Shown piece by piece: positions 12,234-26,000 of a DNA stretch of 64,000 nucleotides. The stretch covers positions 682,001-746,000 of the forward strand of contig JABYQQ010000016.1 of the NCBI GenBank assembly GCA_022605405.1. The letters are read 5' to 3'. The notes under the pieces are model-generated. The model saw only the letters and a list, made by a program, of their open reading frames with translations, was not told the origin of the DNA and searched no databases. The DNA comes from Earliella scabrosa. Taxonomy: Eukaryota; Basidiomycota; Agaricomycetes; Polyporales; Polyporaceae. Both the position numbers and the translations under genes were made by a program. Position 1 is the first letter of the stretch. Each line of letters opens with the position of its first letter.

Positions 12234-13847
12234 ATGAAGCTGTCCGCTACCTTCACGGTGCTCTCCGCACTCGTCCCGTTCGCCCTCGGCCAAGCCGGAC
12301 AGTATGCTCAGTGTGGTGGCCAGGGCTGGACAGGAGCCACGACGTGCGTATCAGGGTGGACCTGCACGTTCGTGAACGATTGGTACTCGCAATGTCTTCC
12401 TGGTAGCGTGAGTCCTCCCCGCTCGTCGCGTCCGCGAATTGCATCCTGACCACTTCGAACCCGGCGACTTGCAGGGCTCATCCAATCCGGGTCCGACCTC
12501 GACTGTCACGACTCTCCCAAGCTCGACCGCGGGTCTGCACACGCTTGCGAAGCAGGGAGGCAAGCTGTACTTTGGAAGCGCGACGGACAACCCGGAGCTC
12601 TCGGACTCTGCGTACGTCTCGCTGCTTTCCGACACGAAGGAGTTTGGACAGATTACTCCTGGGAACGCCATGAAATGGGTGCGCCCTTTGAGAACAGCGT
12701 GGTTCGCTCTGGATGCTGACATGTACATGTACTCGTGGCAGGACGCGACTGAGCCATCGCGCGGCACCTTCTCGTTCAACAACGCAGACGTCGTGGTGAA
12801 CCTCGCGAAGAAGAATGGGCAGATTCTGCGCGGACACACCTGCGTATGGCACAGCCAGCTGCCGAGCTGGGTCGCAAATGGCCAGTGGACTGCTGCTGAG
12901 TTGACGAGCGTCATTCAAAACCACTGCAGCACCGTCGTCAGCCACTTCAAGAGTGAAATGTAAGCATCGCTGGTTGTCTTGACCCTCGAAAGTTCGTTGA
13001 CGATAGCCATGTCCGCAGTTGTATGTGCACCTGGATATGCCTGTTCTGTGTTCTGTGTTGCTGACCCAAATGCCACGGAAGACTCTTGGGATGTTGTCAA
13101 CGGTAGGCTCCATGTCGCCCGTGCATGCATAGTTTTGCTCGCTGACAAGCAACCTCTCGCTCCTGCAGAGCCGTTCAACGAGGACGGCACCTGGCGCGAC
13201 AGCGTCTTCTACAGGACCCTCAACACCACCTTCGTCTCGATCGCGCTCAAGGCCGCACGCGCCGCGGACCCGAACGCGAAGCTGTACGTGAACGACTACA
13301 ACATCGAGAGCACGGGCGCAAAGGCGAGCGCGATGCTCAACCTCGTCAAGCAGCTCCAGGCGGAGGGCGCGCCGATCGACGGCGTCGGCTTCCAGGCGCA
13401 CCTCATCGTCGGCTCCGTCCCGACCTCGTTCCAGACCGTGCTCGAGCAGTTCACCGCGCTCGGCGTCGAGGTCGCGATCACGGAGCTCGACATCCGGATG
13501 ACGCTCCCCGCGACGCCTGCGCTGCTCGCGCAGCAGGCGAAGGACTACCAGAGCATCGTGCAGGCGTGCATGAACGTGCCGAAGTGCGTTGGGATCACGA
13601 TCTGGGACTATACGGACAAGGTGCGTGCGGGATCGACTGGACGATCTGCGTTGCTGACGGGGAAGCTGCTTGTTGCAGTACTCTTGGGTGCCGAGTGTCT
13701 TCCAGGGCCAAGGTGCGCCTCTGCCGTGGGACGAGGTGCGTCTTCGTTGCGTATGTTCGTGCGATGTTGCGAGCTGACGCCATATGCGATATCCAGAACC
13801 TCAAGATCAAGCCTGCATACAATGGCATCGTTGCTGCGCTTACTTGA
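12234..13847 (+). CDS. Endo-beta-1,4-xylanase A, CBM1-GH10, secreted
   Basis: Exons join(12234..12407, 12475..12678, 12742..12959, 13019..13020, 13082..13102, 13169..13620, 13679..13735, 13797..13847), 392 aa. A signal peptide ([18 protein letters not shown]) is followed by a CBM1 cellulose-binding module with its four Cys (QCGGQGWTG to YSQCL), a Ser/Thr linker and a GH10 barrel. Catalytic acid/base Glu207 lies in WDVVNEP and nucleophile Glu312 in AITELDIR. The conserved [16 protein letters not shown] is restored by removing a 63-base in-frame intron. A 2-nt exon (13019-13020) is needed to read EIYSWDVVNE. GH10 enzymes hydrolyse the xylan backbone outside the cell. The closest neighbour in kind is the inverted copy at 15729-17263. 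Confidence 0.92.
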
Positions 13848-14243
13848 CCTTTGGATTGAATCACGGGGTAGCATGTACACTTTTTGATGTCCTGTGAAAT
13901 CAACTTGGTACCCCAGAGACTGATGTCTGCTCAAACGGCGTGAATCACTTGTCGCCATCTTTTCCGGAGGTTCGTTGTTTATCACTGGTCACAGCAGTTG
14001 CAACGTTGAAACGATGAAGACCCATTCCGAGTCCCGGTGAACCACGCGCTACGCGATTTCCGATTTCGGCGGAGTTAAGCTCTTGAGAGCCGTCACATAG
14101 GGGAGCCTGCGGGCGACCGCTATTCTCACCCGACGCGAACGAGACGAAGCAGTTGAGTTGAATAAGCACCTCGCCGTGGATGTGTAAGAGGCCAAGCACG
14201 ACATCTTGAGGCCGAATGAGAACGAGCGCGCGGGGCAACGCAG

Positions 14244-14251
14244 TATATAAA
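14244..14251 (+). promoter_or_regulatory. TATA box of the SDR gene
   Basis: TATATAAA in CAGTATATAAATGCG, about 56 bases upstream of the ATG at 14307. Confidence 0.65.
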
Positions 14252-14306
14252 TGCGTGTACTCTATGCTCTCTTGCTTACTGATCGCAGCTTCTATCTCAT
14301 ACCACC

Positions 14307-15555
14307 ATGTCCGTCCGTCCCCTCCTCGTTGTTGCTGGTATTGGCAACGGTTCTGGTGGGTCTTGCTATTGTCGCGCATCCAACCCGACTGGAACTGACA
14401 CATCGCGATATGTTACTAGGTACTGGTGCTGCGACTGCGTGAGTATACGCGTCACGGTATGGGAATGCACTTGATGCTCAATGCTCATACACGGAATACC
14501 AGCCGTCTCTTCGCCAAACAAGGCTACCGCGTCGCCCTCGTCGCGCGCGGTGCGGACAGCTTGAATCGGCTCGCTGGTGAGATCACAAACGAAGGCGGCG
14601 AGGTGACCTAGTCTACATTTATGACGTCACTCGCCAGCTGTGCTCACCCCGAGCTTGTCTGCAGGCCGCGGGATTCCCAGTCCCCAGCTACTCCTACGGC
14701 GACACTCAGGCCGTCTTTGACACCATCGCCGCTCACAAGTGGAGCACTCCAGATCGTTCAGAGCTGCGCGTCGCGCTTTGGAACGCGGGCGCCGGCGTAT
14801 TCAAGACGTTCCTCGAGGTGACCGAGGAAGACGTCGCCACCTCGCTGCAGGACAACGTCGGCGCGGCCTTTGCGTTCTCTCGGCGGGCCATCCTCGCGTT
14901 CAAAGACAACGAGCTGGACGAGCGTGGCGCACGGGGCACCTTGCTGTTCACAGGAGCTACCGCGAGCATCCGGGGCAACGTGTATACCAGCGCGTTCGCG
15001 GCTGGCAAACACGGCCTCAGAGCCCTGAGCCAGAGTCTCGCGAAGGAGTTCGGGAAGGAGAATATACATGTGAGCTCTCCATTGTTCTGCCAACCTCGTA
15101 CGACGACTCACAGACTGGGTGCCAGGTGTCTCACGTACGTCTGCTCTGACCGATGGTTGCAATGAAGCTACTGACGTACCTTGCACTACTCAGTCCATCA
15201 TTGACGGCGGTGAGTTGGACCTACTCCACGCTCTTCATCAGCACATCACGAATGACACCCGTGCGCAGGTATCCTGACCGACCGGTCGCTTTCTCGTCGC
15301 TCTGGAGACGCCGCGGAGGCGTTCAAGAACAACCGCGATACACGTCTGGATGCCGAGAGTATTGCACAGGTCCGTGGTGGCGTTCGGATACCTTCACCAT
15401 CATGGTTGACCCTTCGCGCAGAGCTACCTCTATCTGGTTCGGCAAGACAGATCTGCGTGGACGTGGGAGTTGGATCGTAAGTGTCTCGAGCGACCCATAC
15501 CAGTCATTGTATGCTCACGATGATGCTAGTCCGCCCGGCACATGAGAAATGGTAA
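14307..15555 (+). CDS. Short-chain dehydrogenase/reductase, catalytic Tyr replaced by Phe
   Basis: Nine exons: join(14307..14355, 14420..14438, 14503..14602, 14665..15069, 15126..15134, 15194..15209, 15269..15369, 15422..15476, 15530..15555), 259 aa. The nucleotide-binding start reads VVAGIGNGSGTGAATARLFA, an extended Gly-rich loop of the Rossmann fold. ALWNAGAG is the usual NAG motif and LLFTGATASIRG holds the putative Ser. The YxxxK site reads FAAGK, with Phe167 in place of Tyr and Lys171 kept. I know of SDR subgroups with this Phe form, so it may be a family trait rather than damage. Exons of 9, 16 and 19 nt are all needed for the frame. It lies between the two inverted xylanase genes. The substrate is unknown. 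Confidence 0.82.
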
Positions 15556-15728
15556 TCGTGAATGAACATTGACGTCGCTGTACGATTAGGTGAAATGTTG
15601 GCTGTTTTGAGCACGCTGTCCGGTCAGAGTGTAAAGGCCGAGAATCAATATGAACCAGCAGGCATCTACTATCGTACATCTTCCACGCGTTTTTGTGAAG
15701 TCACAGGGAACTTCGGGTTTTAGTTCCA

Positions 15729-17263
<1,535 letters not shown>

Positions 17264-17340
17264 GGCGCGTTGAATGTGTGGACGGCGCTCGCAATTGCCC
17301 GGTGGTTTGTCGCTGCCAAGCCCTCTTGGCCCCCGTCCGC

Positions 17341-17346
17341 TTTATA
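17341..17346 (-). promoter_or_regulatory. TATA box of xylanase gene B
   Basis: TATAAA on the minus strand, 78 bases before the ATG at 17263. Confidence 0.6.
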
Positions 17347-18338
17347 CATCTGCGTTTGCAGTATAAAGACGTCAGCGAGCGCAGAAGCATGAGCACGGAA
17401 CATCGTCGACAAAACGATGGAGGGCGCATGGACGGAGACGTACTAAGTTTGACAGTCGCTCCTGGCTGCATCCGCTAGAGGGAGCTAGACATAGCGACAG
17501 TTGTAGAATCAAATGACGCACGAAGGACGTTAAGAGGTGCTTGAAATGAAGTTCTCGTGACTTGCGCACATCCGGCATTGGTGCACGTCCCGCTGCGCCG
17601 GAAGTTTGTCGGGTCCAGACACCTGCCAGCGAGACTGACGCAACTGGGTCACGGCGACCGTGTTCGGTGTATTGCGCTGGCGATCCTACCATCCTGTTCT
17701 AAAGATATCTGCCAGCCGCGAGACGGGTATAGATCATCGTCAGGTCTGCACCGTTGTGACCAAGAATAGACTAAGAAGAGAGCGTCAACGACACATGAAC
17801 CACGTCGGAACGCACATACCGTGAACTGAGCCTGACGATGGATAGACATCGTAGACGGCGGCCGAGCCCCAAGCACACGCCGGGTGGGTAATACCTAGTC
17901 TATTATACGCATGCAACGTGCTGCATGAACCCTGTGACGAACAAATGGTCGAAAACAACGCAAGACAGCATAATGAAGGAAAGAAAGCGAACGGCAGTGT
18001 GAAGGCGGCCAAGAGAGCAAGCGGGAGACGCGAAGATGAAGATGAATATGACGTTCAGTCGTATGGACATATACACGTGTGTGGGTCGTTGCATGAACGC
18101 GAGCGGCCGAGGGCAATAATGCGGCATAGCCCTGCCGGAGGGGTGATGCGGGGCAGGGGGTAATGAATAATGTACTAAACAGTAAATGCAAATAGCAGAT
18201 GAGTGTATGGTATGCGTTGCAGTGCTGGGCGTTGTGATGCGACATTCATTATGAGGCAGGGAGATACAGTTCGTATGCAGGTCGTGGTATAGGCGCATTC
18301 GTCCATGGGTACCAAGCGTCCGATCTATTAACGTTCAT
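17347..18338. other. Intergenic region between xylanase B promoter and ATPase 3' end
   Basis: About 1 kb with no ORF that looks coding in composition or family. The left part is distal promoter of the minus-strand xylanase B. The right part should hold the 3' UTR of the minus-strand ATPase. A T/A-richer tract around 18140-18260 is consistent with a terminator or 3' UTR. Confidence 0.4.
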
Positions 18339-21300
18339 CTAGGTCGTTTTCGCAACCGCCCCCCACCTCTGAACGACGGGATCGTCGGGTTTGGTATCGG
18401 GGTGGATCTGGATTTTACCTTCCCAAAGGGCGGCAGACGACTTCGACGGGTCGAAGCTTGCTGGGTGCGAAAGACCGCTCGGTGATTGCGGTGCCCAACC
18501 AGCGCCGATAGAGGAAGCGATCAACGTCGGAACCATGGTCATGATAGATGGGCTAGAGACGGCCAGTCAGCAAAGCACCGCAACGGAGAGAGCATCGGAA
18601 CTCACAGAGCAACACGCTCTTCCGGCAGGATGCGAGCGTTGCGGCTCTTGCCCACGTAGGACGATGCGCGCATACGAGCGCCGCGAATGTGCGAGAAAGT
18701 GGAAAGGTTGTCACGGACGAGCTCGATGGCCGAGTTCCACTCCGCGTCGGGCCGCTTCGTCGGGAGGACCTCCGGGTTAGGCATAAGCCTGACCTTGATG
18801 AAGAACCGCTCGACAGGACCGTTGGGAATGCACCGAATGAGAGCACCAAGCGGAATTGAGACGACACCGAGTGCAATACTGATGCCCCACTCCCGACCAC
18901 TGATGCGAGTCACATGGAACGCAGCACCGCCAACGAACATGATAAGAATTTGGATAGCGATCTCTGCAAGGGACGTCAGTATGAAACGGGCAGTGGAAGG
19001 GTTTCACCAATACGTACCGATCAAGGTGATGGCAATGAAGTAGCGGTTCCTGGTGATGCCTGCGAAAATGTTGAGGCGGTTATCGAGTCGACGAGAGTTG
19101 ACGGAGTTGAAAATCTGAGCAAAGACGAAGAAGTTGAAGACGAGAGTCTGCACGATGCCATCGTTCCTCCTCTGAGTGGCCGCGTCGTCAGAGTGACCGA
19201 AACCGAGGATGTAGAGGCCGGCGAAATGGAAGACGAGGGAGATGATGGTCTGATACGTCGACTGTCCGATAATTTGCTTATACATATCGACAGAGAACAA
19301 CGGCGAAGTCTTCTTGTCTGGCTTGCGGTCGAGGAGAGCGGGCGACGCCGGATCGGTTGCCAGAGCAAGAGCCGCGAACGTGTCCATGATGATGTTAATC
19401 CAGAGCAGCTGGACCGCAGAGAGAACAGACTCCTCTTCGGTCGAGGCAACAGCAGAGACGAAGGTGATGATGACAGCGGTAACGTTCGTCGAGAGCTGGA
19501 ACTGGAGGAACTTCCGAACCGCATCGTTGACGCACCGACCCCACATGATCGCTTTAACGATCGATGCGAAGTTGTCGTCCATAAGGATGATGTCGGAAGC
19601 CTCCTTCGCAACCTCGGTACCGGCGATACCCATGGAGAAACCGACGTCGGCCTTCTTGAGGGCGGGACCATCGTTCGTACCGTCACCGGTGACACCGACA
19701 ATCTCACCAAGCTCACGAAGCGTCTCGACGAGCAACTGCTTATCCTCGGGCGACGAACGAGCCAGAACCTGAAGCCGCGGAACGACCTCCTGCAGGTCCT
19801 TCTTCTCCAGCTGACGGAAGATGGGGCCCTCCATGATGATGCCGCCGGCGGTGTAGATGCCACACTGGAGCGCGATCGAGCGAGCCGTAAGGACGTTGTC
19901 TCCGGTGCACATCTTGACCGTAACTCCAGCCTTGTGACAGCTGGCGACGGCCTCGCGAACACCGGGCCGCAACGGATCCTCGATACCGGTGATGGCGATG
20001 AGTGTGAGATCGCGAGCGAGCTCCTCATACGGAACCTGCGGAGTGTTTGAGACATCCTTAGCGCGAGCAACAGAGGGACTCACCTCGTCCTCCGCCTCCG
20101 GGTGGGTGCCCTTGGGCGGCCAGGTGTCGAAGTCGCGGTAGCAGACCGCGATGGTGCGGAGGGTCTGATTAGCGTAGAATATGATAGTGCGTTGAATGTT
20201 GTCGCGCGCGTGCTCGTCGATGGCGCGGGTCTCGACATCTTCCGTCTCCTGCGAGCCGCGCTCCACGACGACGTGCTTGGTGCACATCTTCGTGAGAATC
20301 TCGCTCGCGCCCTTGAGGTAGAGGCGGTAGTGCGACTTCGAAATCCGGACGACGACACCCATGGCCTTGCGCTCGCTCGAGAACGGGATCATCTGGACGA
20401 TATCCGCGCTCTCACGCGTCTGCTTGTAGTCGGCCCATCCGTTCTGCTGCGCGAACTTGAGCAGAGCGGTCTCCGTCTTGCTGCCGATGAACACCTTGTT
20501 GCCAGTCTCGGGATCGTCGTCCTCGAATGCTGTGGAGTTAATGGCGACCGCCTTGTTGAAGAGATCCTGCACGGCGGGCGAGAGCGTGGACTTGATAGCC
20601 TCCTGGTCGATCGAGAAGTCCTGCGAGTGGCGCGCGGAGGAGGAGCCGATGATGCTCGACTCCTCGTCGGCGTTCGTCCGGGTCTTGTTCTCCTCGAGGC
20701 GGTGCACGAACTTGCAGTGAATGCCGACGGACCCGGCGACGACGGTCATGACGTTCTGCGTCAGCGTGCCGGTCTTGTCCGTGCAGATAACCGAAGCGTT
20801 GGCCATGGTCTCGCACGAGCCGAGAACGCGGACGAGAAGGTTCTCTGCTGTCATCCGCTTCGTCGCAAATGCCAAGGCGAGCGTCACGGCGAGCGGCAAA
20901 CCTGACAAAGAAGCTGCCGTCAGAAGGCGTGCAACACGTGTTCTGGGTGAGGTTACAAACCTTCCGGCACAGCAACGACCACGAGCGTGACGGATATGAT
21001 GATAATGTCGACGAAAGCCATGCCCCACTGGCTCGGCGTCCGATTGGGATTCTTGGTACCGAGCTGCACGAAGAACCGGATCATGAGAGCGACGAACATG
21101 AGGAGACCGGCGGCACCACCGATCGTGGCAATAAGTTCCGCAAGACGGTTAAGCTTGAGCTGGAGCGGTGTGCTCTCAGCGTCAACGCGCAGCGCTAGAG
21201 GACGGAACTGTTAGAAATGCGAACGGACACGCGGGCACCGTGTGGAACATACCCATGAGGATGCGGCCGTTGAATGACCGAGTTCCAACCGCTATCACGA

Positions 21301-23081
21301 CATAGCTGCCGTACCCTTCCAACACCTTGCTGCCACTGATCATGAAGCAGTCAGTGTGTTTGTGATCCCCTCCGCCGGCTCCTTCCTTGAGGCACTCCTC
21401 GTAGGACACCTTCTTGATAGCGTCCGACTCGCCAGTGGCACCAGACTCGTCGCACTTGACGTTATGACCGGAAAGGAAGACTCCGTCGCAGGGAATAATC
21501 TCGCCAGGCTCGAGCAGCGCGACGTCACCGACCACGACTTCTTTGATGTCGATAACCATCTCGATGCCGTCGCGAATGACCTTGACGCCGCGCTCCTCCT
21601 TCTTCTCGTTGAGTTCGCGGAACTGACGCTCCTTCTGCCAGTCGTTGAGGGAACCGACCAAGACCTGCACGTAACACTGAGCCAGAGTCCCAACAACGAG
21701 CTAGAAAGCGTGCTTACAACAATGAGGATAGCGACTACGATCGCAACGCCCTCAACCCAGTCTACAGGCGGCTGACCGGGCTCACGCGGAGTACCGAAGT
21801 CTTCGAAAAAGCCGAGCGCGAGTGAGATGACAGCGGCAATAGACAGCAAAACCTGATACGTATCGCATGAGATGAGATTATTGCGGTTAGGAAAGGGGTA
21901 CTTACGAGAACTTTGTCCTTCAGCGCGAGCCACATCAACTGGAGTAGAGATTTCGACTGACGCGTCGGGATGACGTTCGCCCCGTAGACGCGTCGACGCT
22001 CCTCTAGATCCGCGTCGTAAGTTGGACCGGTGCCATCTTCGGGCTCCTCGTCGACAGCGGAGCCTCCTATTGAGACCCCGCCATCGTCGTCGCCGCCAGG
22101 ACCAGTAAGCACCAGTTTGGGTACATCACCGGCGGCGGTCTCCGGTTGCCGGTCGTGGCGCTGCGACGCGCCTACACCGGCCCCAGGGTCATCTCCTGCA
22201 CCCGGTCTCCCATCCTGGTCGACGCGAGACGCGTGATGTGACGCGTCCACCGCTTTCCCGAGAGCTTTCCTACCAAGCCCACGCTTTCTGTGGGTGCCAA
22301 GGCCCTTCAAGAGACCAGTCACGCCGCCCATCTCCTTCAACTCGTCCATGTTCTTCGGGTCGACGAGAGACGCGAGCCTGTACGGCTTGAAAGGGAATGG
22401 GCCCGCGTCGATTTCTGCGTCCTTGGAGAGATCGAGGATGGGGCGCGCGTCCTCCTGCTGCTCGTCACCCTCGCCCGTCTTCGCTGGATGCGCGTCATCT
22501 CCCTTCGAACGCTCGATGTCCGACGCGCCGTCATAGTGAGTGTTGGTCGGGGACACGATTGTGCTGCCGTCTCCACCGGTATGCTGCGGCGTCAGAGGCT
22601 GTAGCGAGATGCTGTGCGAGTCGGGCTCCGTTCCTTCCGTGCTGCCGTCCATGGAGCTCGCCACAGAGCCCTTTCTCCGGTGCTGACCGTAGTGGGGACT
22701 GAGGAGGTTCAGGGACGACATACCATTGTTCTCGTCCGGGCGGTTGTCGCGCAGAGCCAGAGAAGTGTTGGGCGCGGCAAAGTGGACAGAAGTTGTGGAC
22801 AGCGTGGGAGAAGGCGGAACGTGCGTCTCTACTGAACTTGTGAAGCTCGGGACGGGCGAACCGGGGACGGGGGCCTGTGCATCAGTTGATGAGCGGCCGG
22901 GCACGTTGAGCGGGGAGAGGAATGCGGAGGGCGGAGAGGCGGGGGGACTGCTGGGGGCGGCGTCGTGAGTTTGTGCATCGTGGTCGTCGTCAGGAGGAGA
23001 AACGTGGAGGTTCGGGGTCGAAGAAAGGTCGGTGGTGACGATGGCGGGGATGTCGGGTTTATTGTCGGGATTACTCGTCAT
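18339..23081 (-). CDS. pmc1: PMC1-type P2B calcium-transporting ATPase (vacuolar/organelle membrane)
   Basis: Exons complement(join(18339..18552, 18606..18963, 19018..20901, 20961..21194, 21253..21664, 21718..21852, 21906..23081)), 4413 nt, 1470 aa. P-type ATPase landmarks appear in order: TGES in CDESGATGES (about 513), PEGLPLAV at an exon join (about 652), the phosphorylated Asp in ICTDKTGTLTQN (about 693), KGASE, TGD and GDGTNDGPALKKADVG (about 1056). Transmembrane helices flank these. The order and C-terminal layout fit PMC1-type Ca2+-ATPases, which pump cytosolic Ca2+ into vacuoles. The N-terminal extension of about 390 residues is disordered, rich in Ser/Pro/Asp, and possibly regulatory. 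All seven exons join with correct phases. Confidence 0.93.
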
Positions 23082-26000
23082 GTCGGTGGTCGTCGCGGGG
23101 GCTGATGGGACAAGAGCGAGGGGCGTGGAGGGGCGCGGAGAGGGGGAGCATGAACGTACGGGCTCAGAGTCGATGTTGAGTTTTATCCACCCGAGTCTTC
23201 TACATGGAACACTCGGGGCAGTGCGCCGGCGCTTGTGTGACGAACTCTCGGATAAGCCCCCCTTGCCCTTGGCGATTATTATGCTGTCACTTATCCGTGA
23301 CCCGCCCCTCGCTTGGGCTGCACGGCCTCCTCATTCTCTCCCTCTCGCCCGCCGTCCACGCCCGACCCCCGTTCCAGGGCATCCGCGAGGGCGCGGACAT
23401 CCACCGACGTCGCAGCGCCGTCAGCCAGCGGGGCCATCGTAACAGCGCCCTTTTGTCCAACAGATGAACATCACAATTGCGGGATTCGTACCCTGTGCAT
23501 TCCTTGGGTGGCCTGGCTACAGCCTTGGCTTTACTTGTTTCCTGGGCTCCGGCGGATGCTTCTGCATTCTTGGTGAGTGTCGACCGCTGCTATTGCGATG
23601 ATCCTGGCGTGGCTTTTGAGTCGACGATCGACCACCTACCTATCGCGTCTCGAGCTTATGTATCGCCCCCGATCTCCCTTTCAAGCTGACCATTTGAGCA
23701 ACACGTCGGAAATGCTTCGGTCCCAGACTGACGTCTGTCCTCCATGTCGCATTCACATCTCAATTGAGCGGCAGCCATGGGAATGAAAGTTATCCCGAAT
23801 GAGAGGTTGTCACCTTTCGGTCTCAGCTAAGCTCTCAGCGCCCTTTAGGCGGCATATGGAGCTCATTCTAGGTACAAACCAAAACCCCATAAGAATGAGT
23901 GACATCACGCCACACGCAAGGTGGCACGCCTGTCACCTACTGCCACCTTGGGTGTGCGTGTGTATGTCACCCAACGTGAACCAAGTTGACAAAGATGACC
24001 GAAATCTGGCTCGGTGTCATACCTCCGAAAATATCCGGACATGGGGACATAGCTTGTACCCGTCCTCGTGCCGCCATCACTGACCTCTTCTCACCTAGCT
24101 TCTAACCACATCAATCAGTCCAGGAACTCCATCGGAGCGCGCATCGTACTAGGATGCATGCGCTTTTCTGGTTAAGACAACGTCTGAGCATGACTCTATG
24201 GGGAGTTCACTGCATACTCGTTCATCGTCATGCAATTGGTACATCCTGATTCCTGGGTAAGCTGTACCGCTTCGGAACGATTGGTCCGTCTGACATAGTT
24301 GACTGTCCTAATCTGATGCACTCTGCCTCCTCCAGCTCCGCTGCAGTTCGTCGGGTTCGTCAGTATGGCGTGCGCGAGGATTGGGTTCATTGGCTCATAG
24401 CATGGAGTTTAACTTGGAAGTGAGTACGTACACAGCATAAGTCGGGTTCTGCCGCATTACGGGCGAAGCTCTTAAGCTGCGCATTACCTTCCCTGTACCG
24501 CACACACTTGAACCCACTGGAGTGAGGCTGCTTAGCGTTCGCGGGATGACTGCGCCGCATCCGGTGTCGTACTGCTCATCCGCCGCTGGCGGTGATACCC
24601 CGGCGCAGACCGCCTGCAATTGCAGCATCCGCGCTCGGAGTCGACAGGCGGCATCGCCATCCCGAATATCGCTATGAAACGCATACGCTCGCAGTGATAC
24701 ATATGTACAGTGTCACGACTCGAGCTTGGCATTCGGCGCCATTCGCTAGCAGTATACGATCCAGAGCGCCGATCGCGTACATCCCTTCTCGTTACGAGCT
24801 ATTCAACATCTAGCGAGCCAGCGCCCGGTTCCACTGGGGGGCTATGACGCACTCGCCCCGCTCAGCGATCAAGCTTTCCCCGTGAGCGCAAATCCTGCTC
24901 CTTTCCACCACCACCACCACAATATGACGTCGGGCGCAAGATCCACTTGTTCAGGGCAGCCGGACAAATCCGTCGTAGTTCACACACCCATCCTAGTACT
25001 TTACTATAACTCCCAGGACGCACACGCATGTCACGCTGACTCCGGCGTTCCCTCACCACCTCCATACCACGCATATCAGACCCCAAACGAGGCTGAGCAT
25101 CGCGCGAGGAGCCGAGCGGAGAGCCTTCTTTACTGTGTCCGAGCAGGACACCCAGATCATGCGACCATGATACGTACGCCCACGAGTGCAGTTGGAACCG
25201 CGTGCGGGACGTCTGTGGTACTTGAGAATGACTCGACGCGTCCACAACCCCACCGCAAGAGACGGAGATCAGCCGCATGGCAAACTGCAGGAGCGCCTAC
25301 GTCATGATCATGAGTCTCGAGGAACGCCCTCGACCACGCGAGCCCCACGTCTAGAAGTACGACTCGGAGGTACAGGGCATTGATTTCATGAGCGAATTGT
25401 AGCGAGAGCTCTCTGGACGGCGTAGCGCTCCAGGCGTTTGTCGTCTTGCTTCGTGGAGGGTACTTGCACTCGTGACAGCATTACCGATAAGTCGGGAGCC
25501 TACGTCTGGGCACGACCAAGGTCCGTGAAGAGCGGCGCAAGACGCTGGATAGAAGTATAACTGAGACTGCGCAATCCGGGGTGACCTCGACCTCAGGCAG
25601 ACCATGACACGATGCTAATACACAGGCGCTAATCTGTCTTGCTTTGAACTTGATAGTCTTCACGAGCCTAACTTCGAACACGATGAAGATATCCTCCTAG
25701 GAAGAAGAGCATGAACCTCTTCAGACAGCCCGTTCCATCGCCCTGCCATAACTGTGTGTCACATAATGTTCATCGTCTATCTCGGCGGCAAGGTGTCAGT
25801 GGCGTCCTGGCACATATCTCATCCTATAAACCGGTCCGTGCCTCCACTCTGGGCGACCCATATGCATCTTATCGCAAACCGTTGAACCTGGATGCGGTGC
25901 AGGCAAAACTTCAGGCAAGAAGACACATATCTTCCATGCTCTCATGCCAACCCTCCACTGAAGGCCGCCGAGGCGGGCGTGATCACTTCCCAGCAATCGC

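Noticed and set aside
23150..23580. Possible PMP3-like small membrane protein (IIMLSLIRDPPLAWAARP, then NITIAGFVP)
   Set aside because: The two parts are in different frames without a convincing intron, the key Gly/Cys positions are missing and the end does not match the family.
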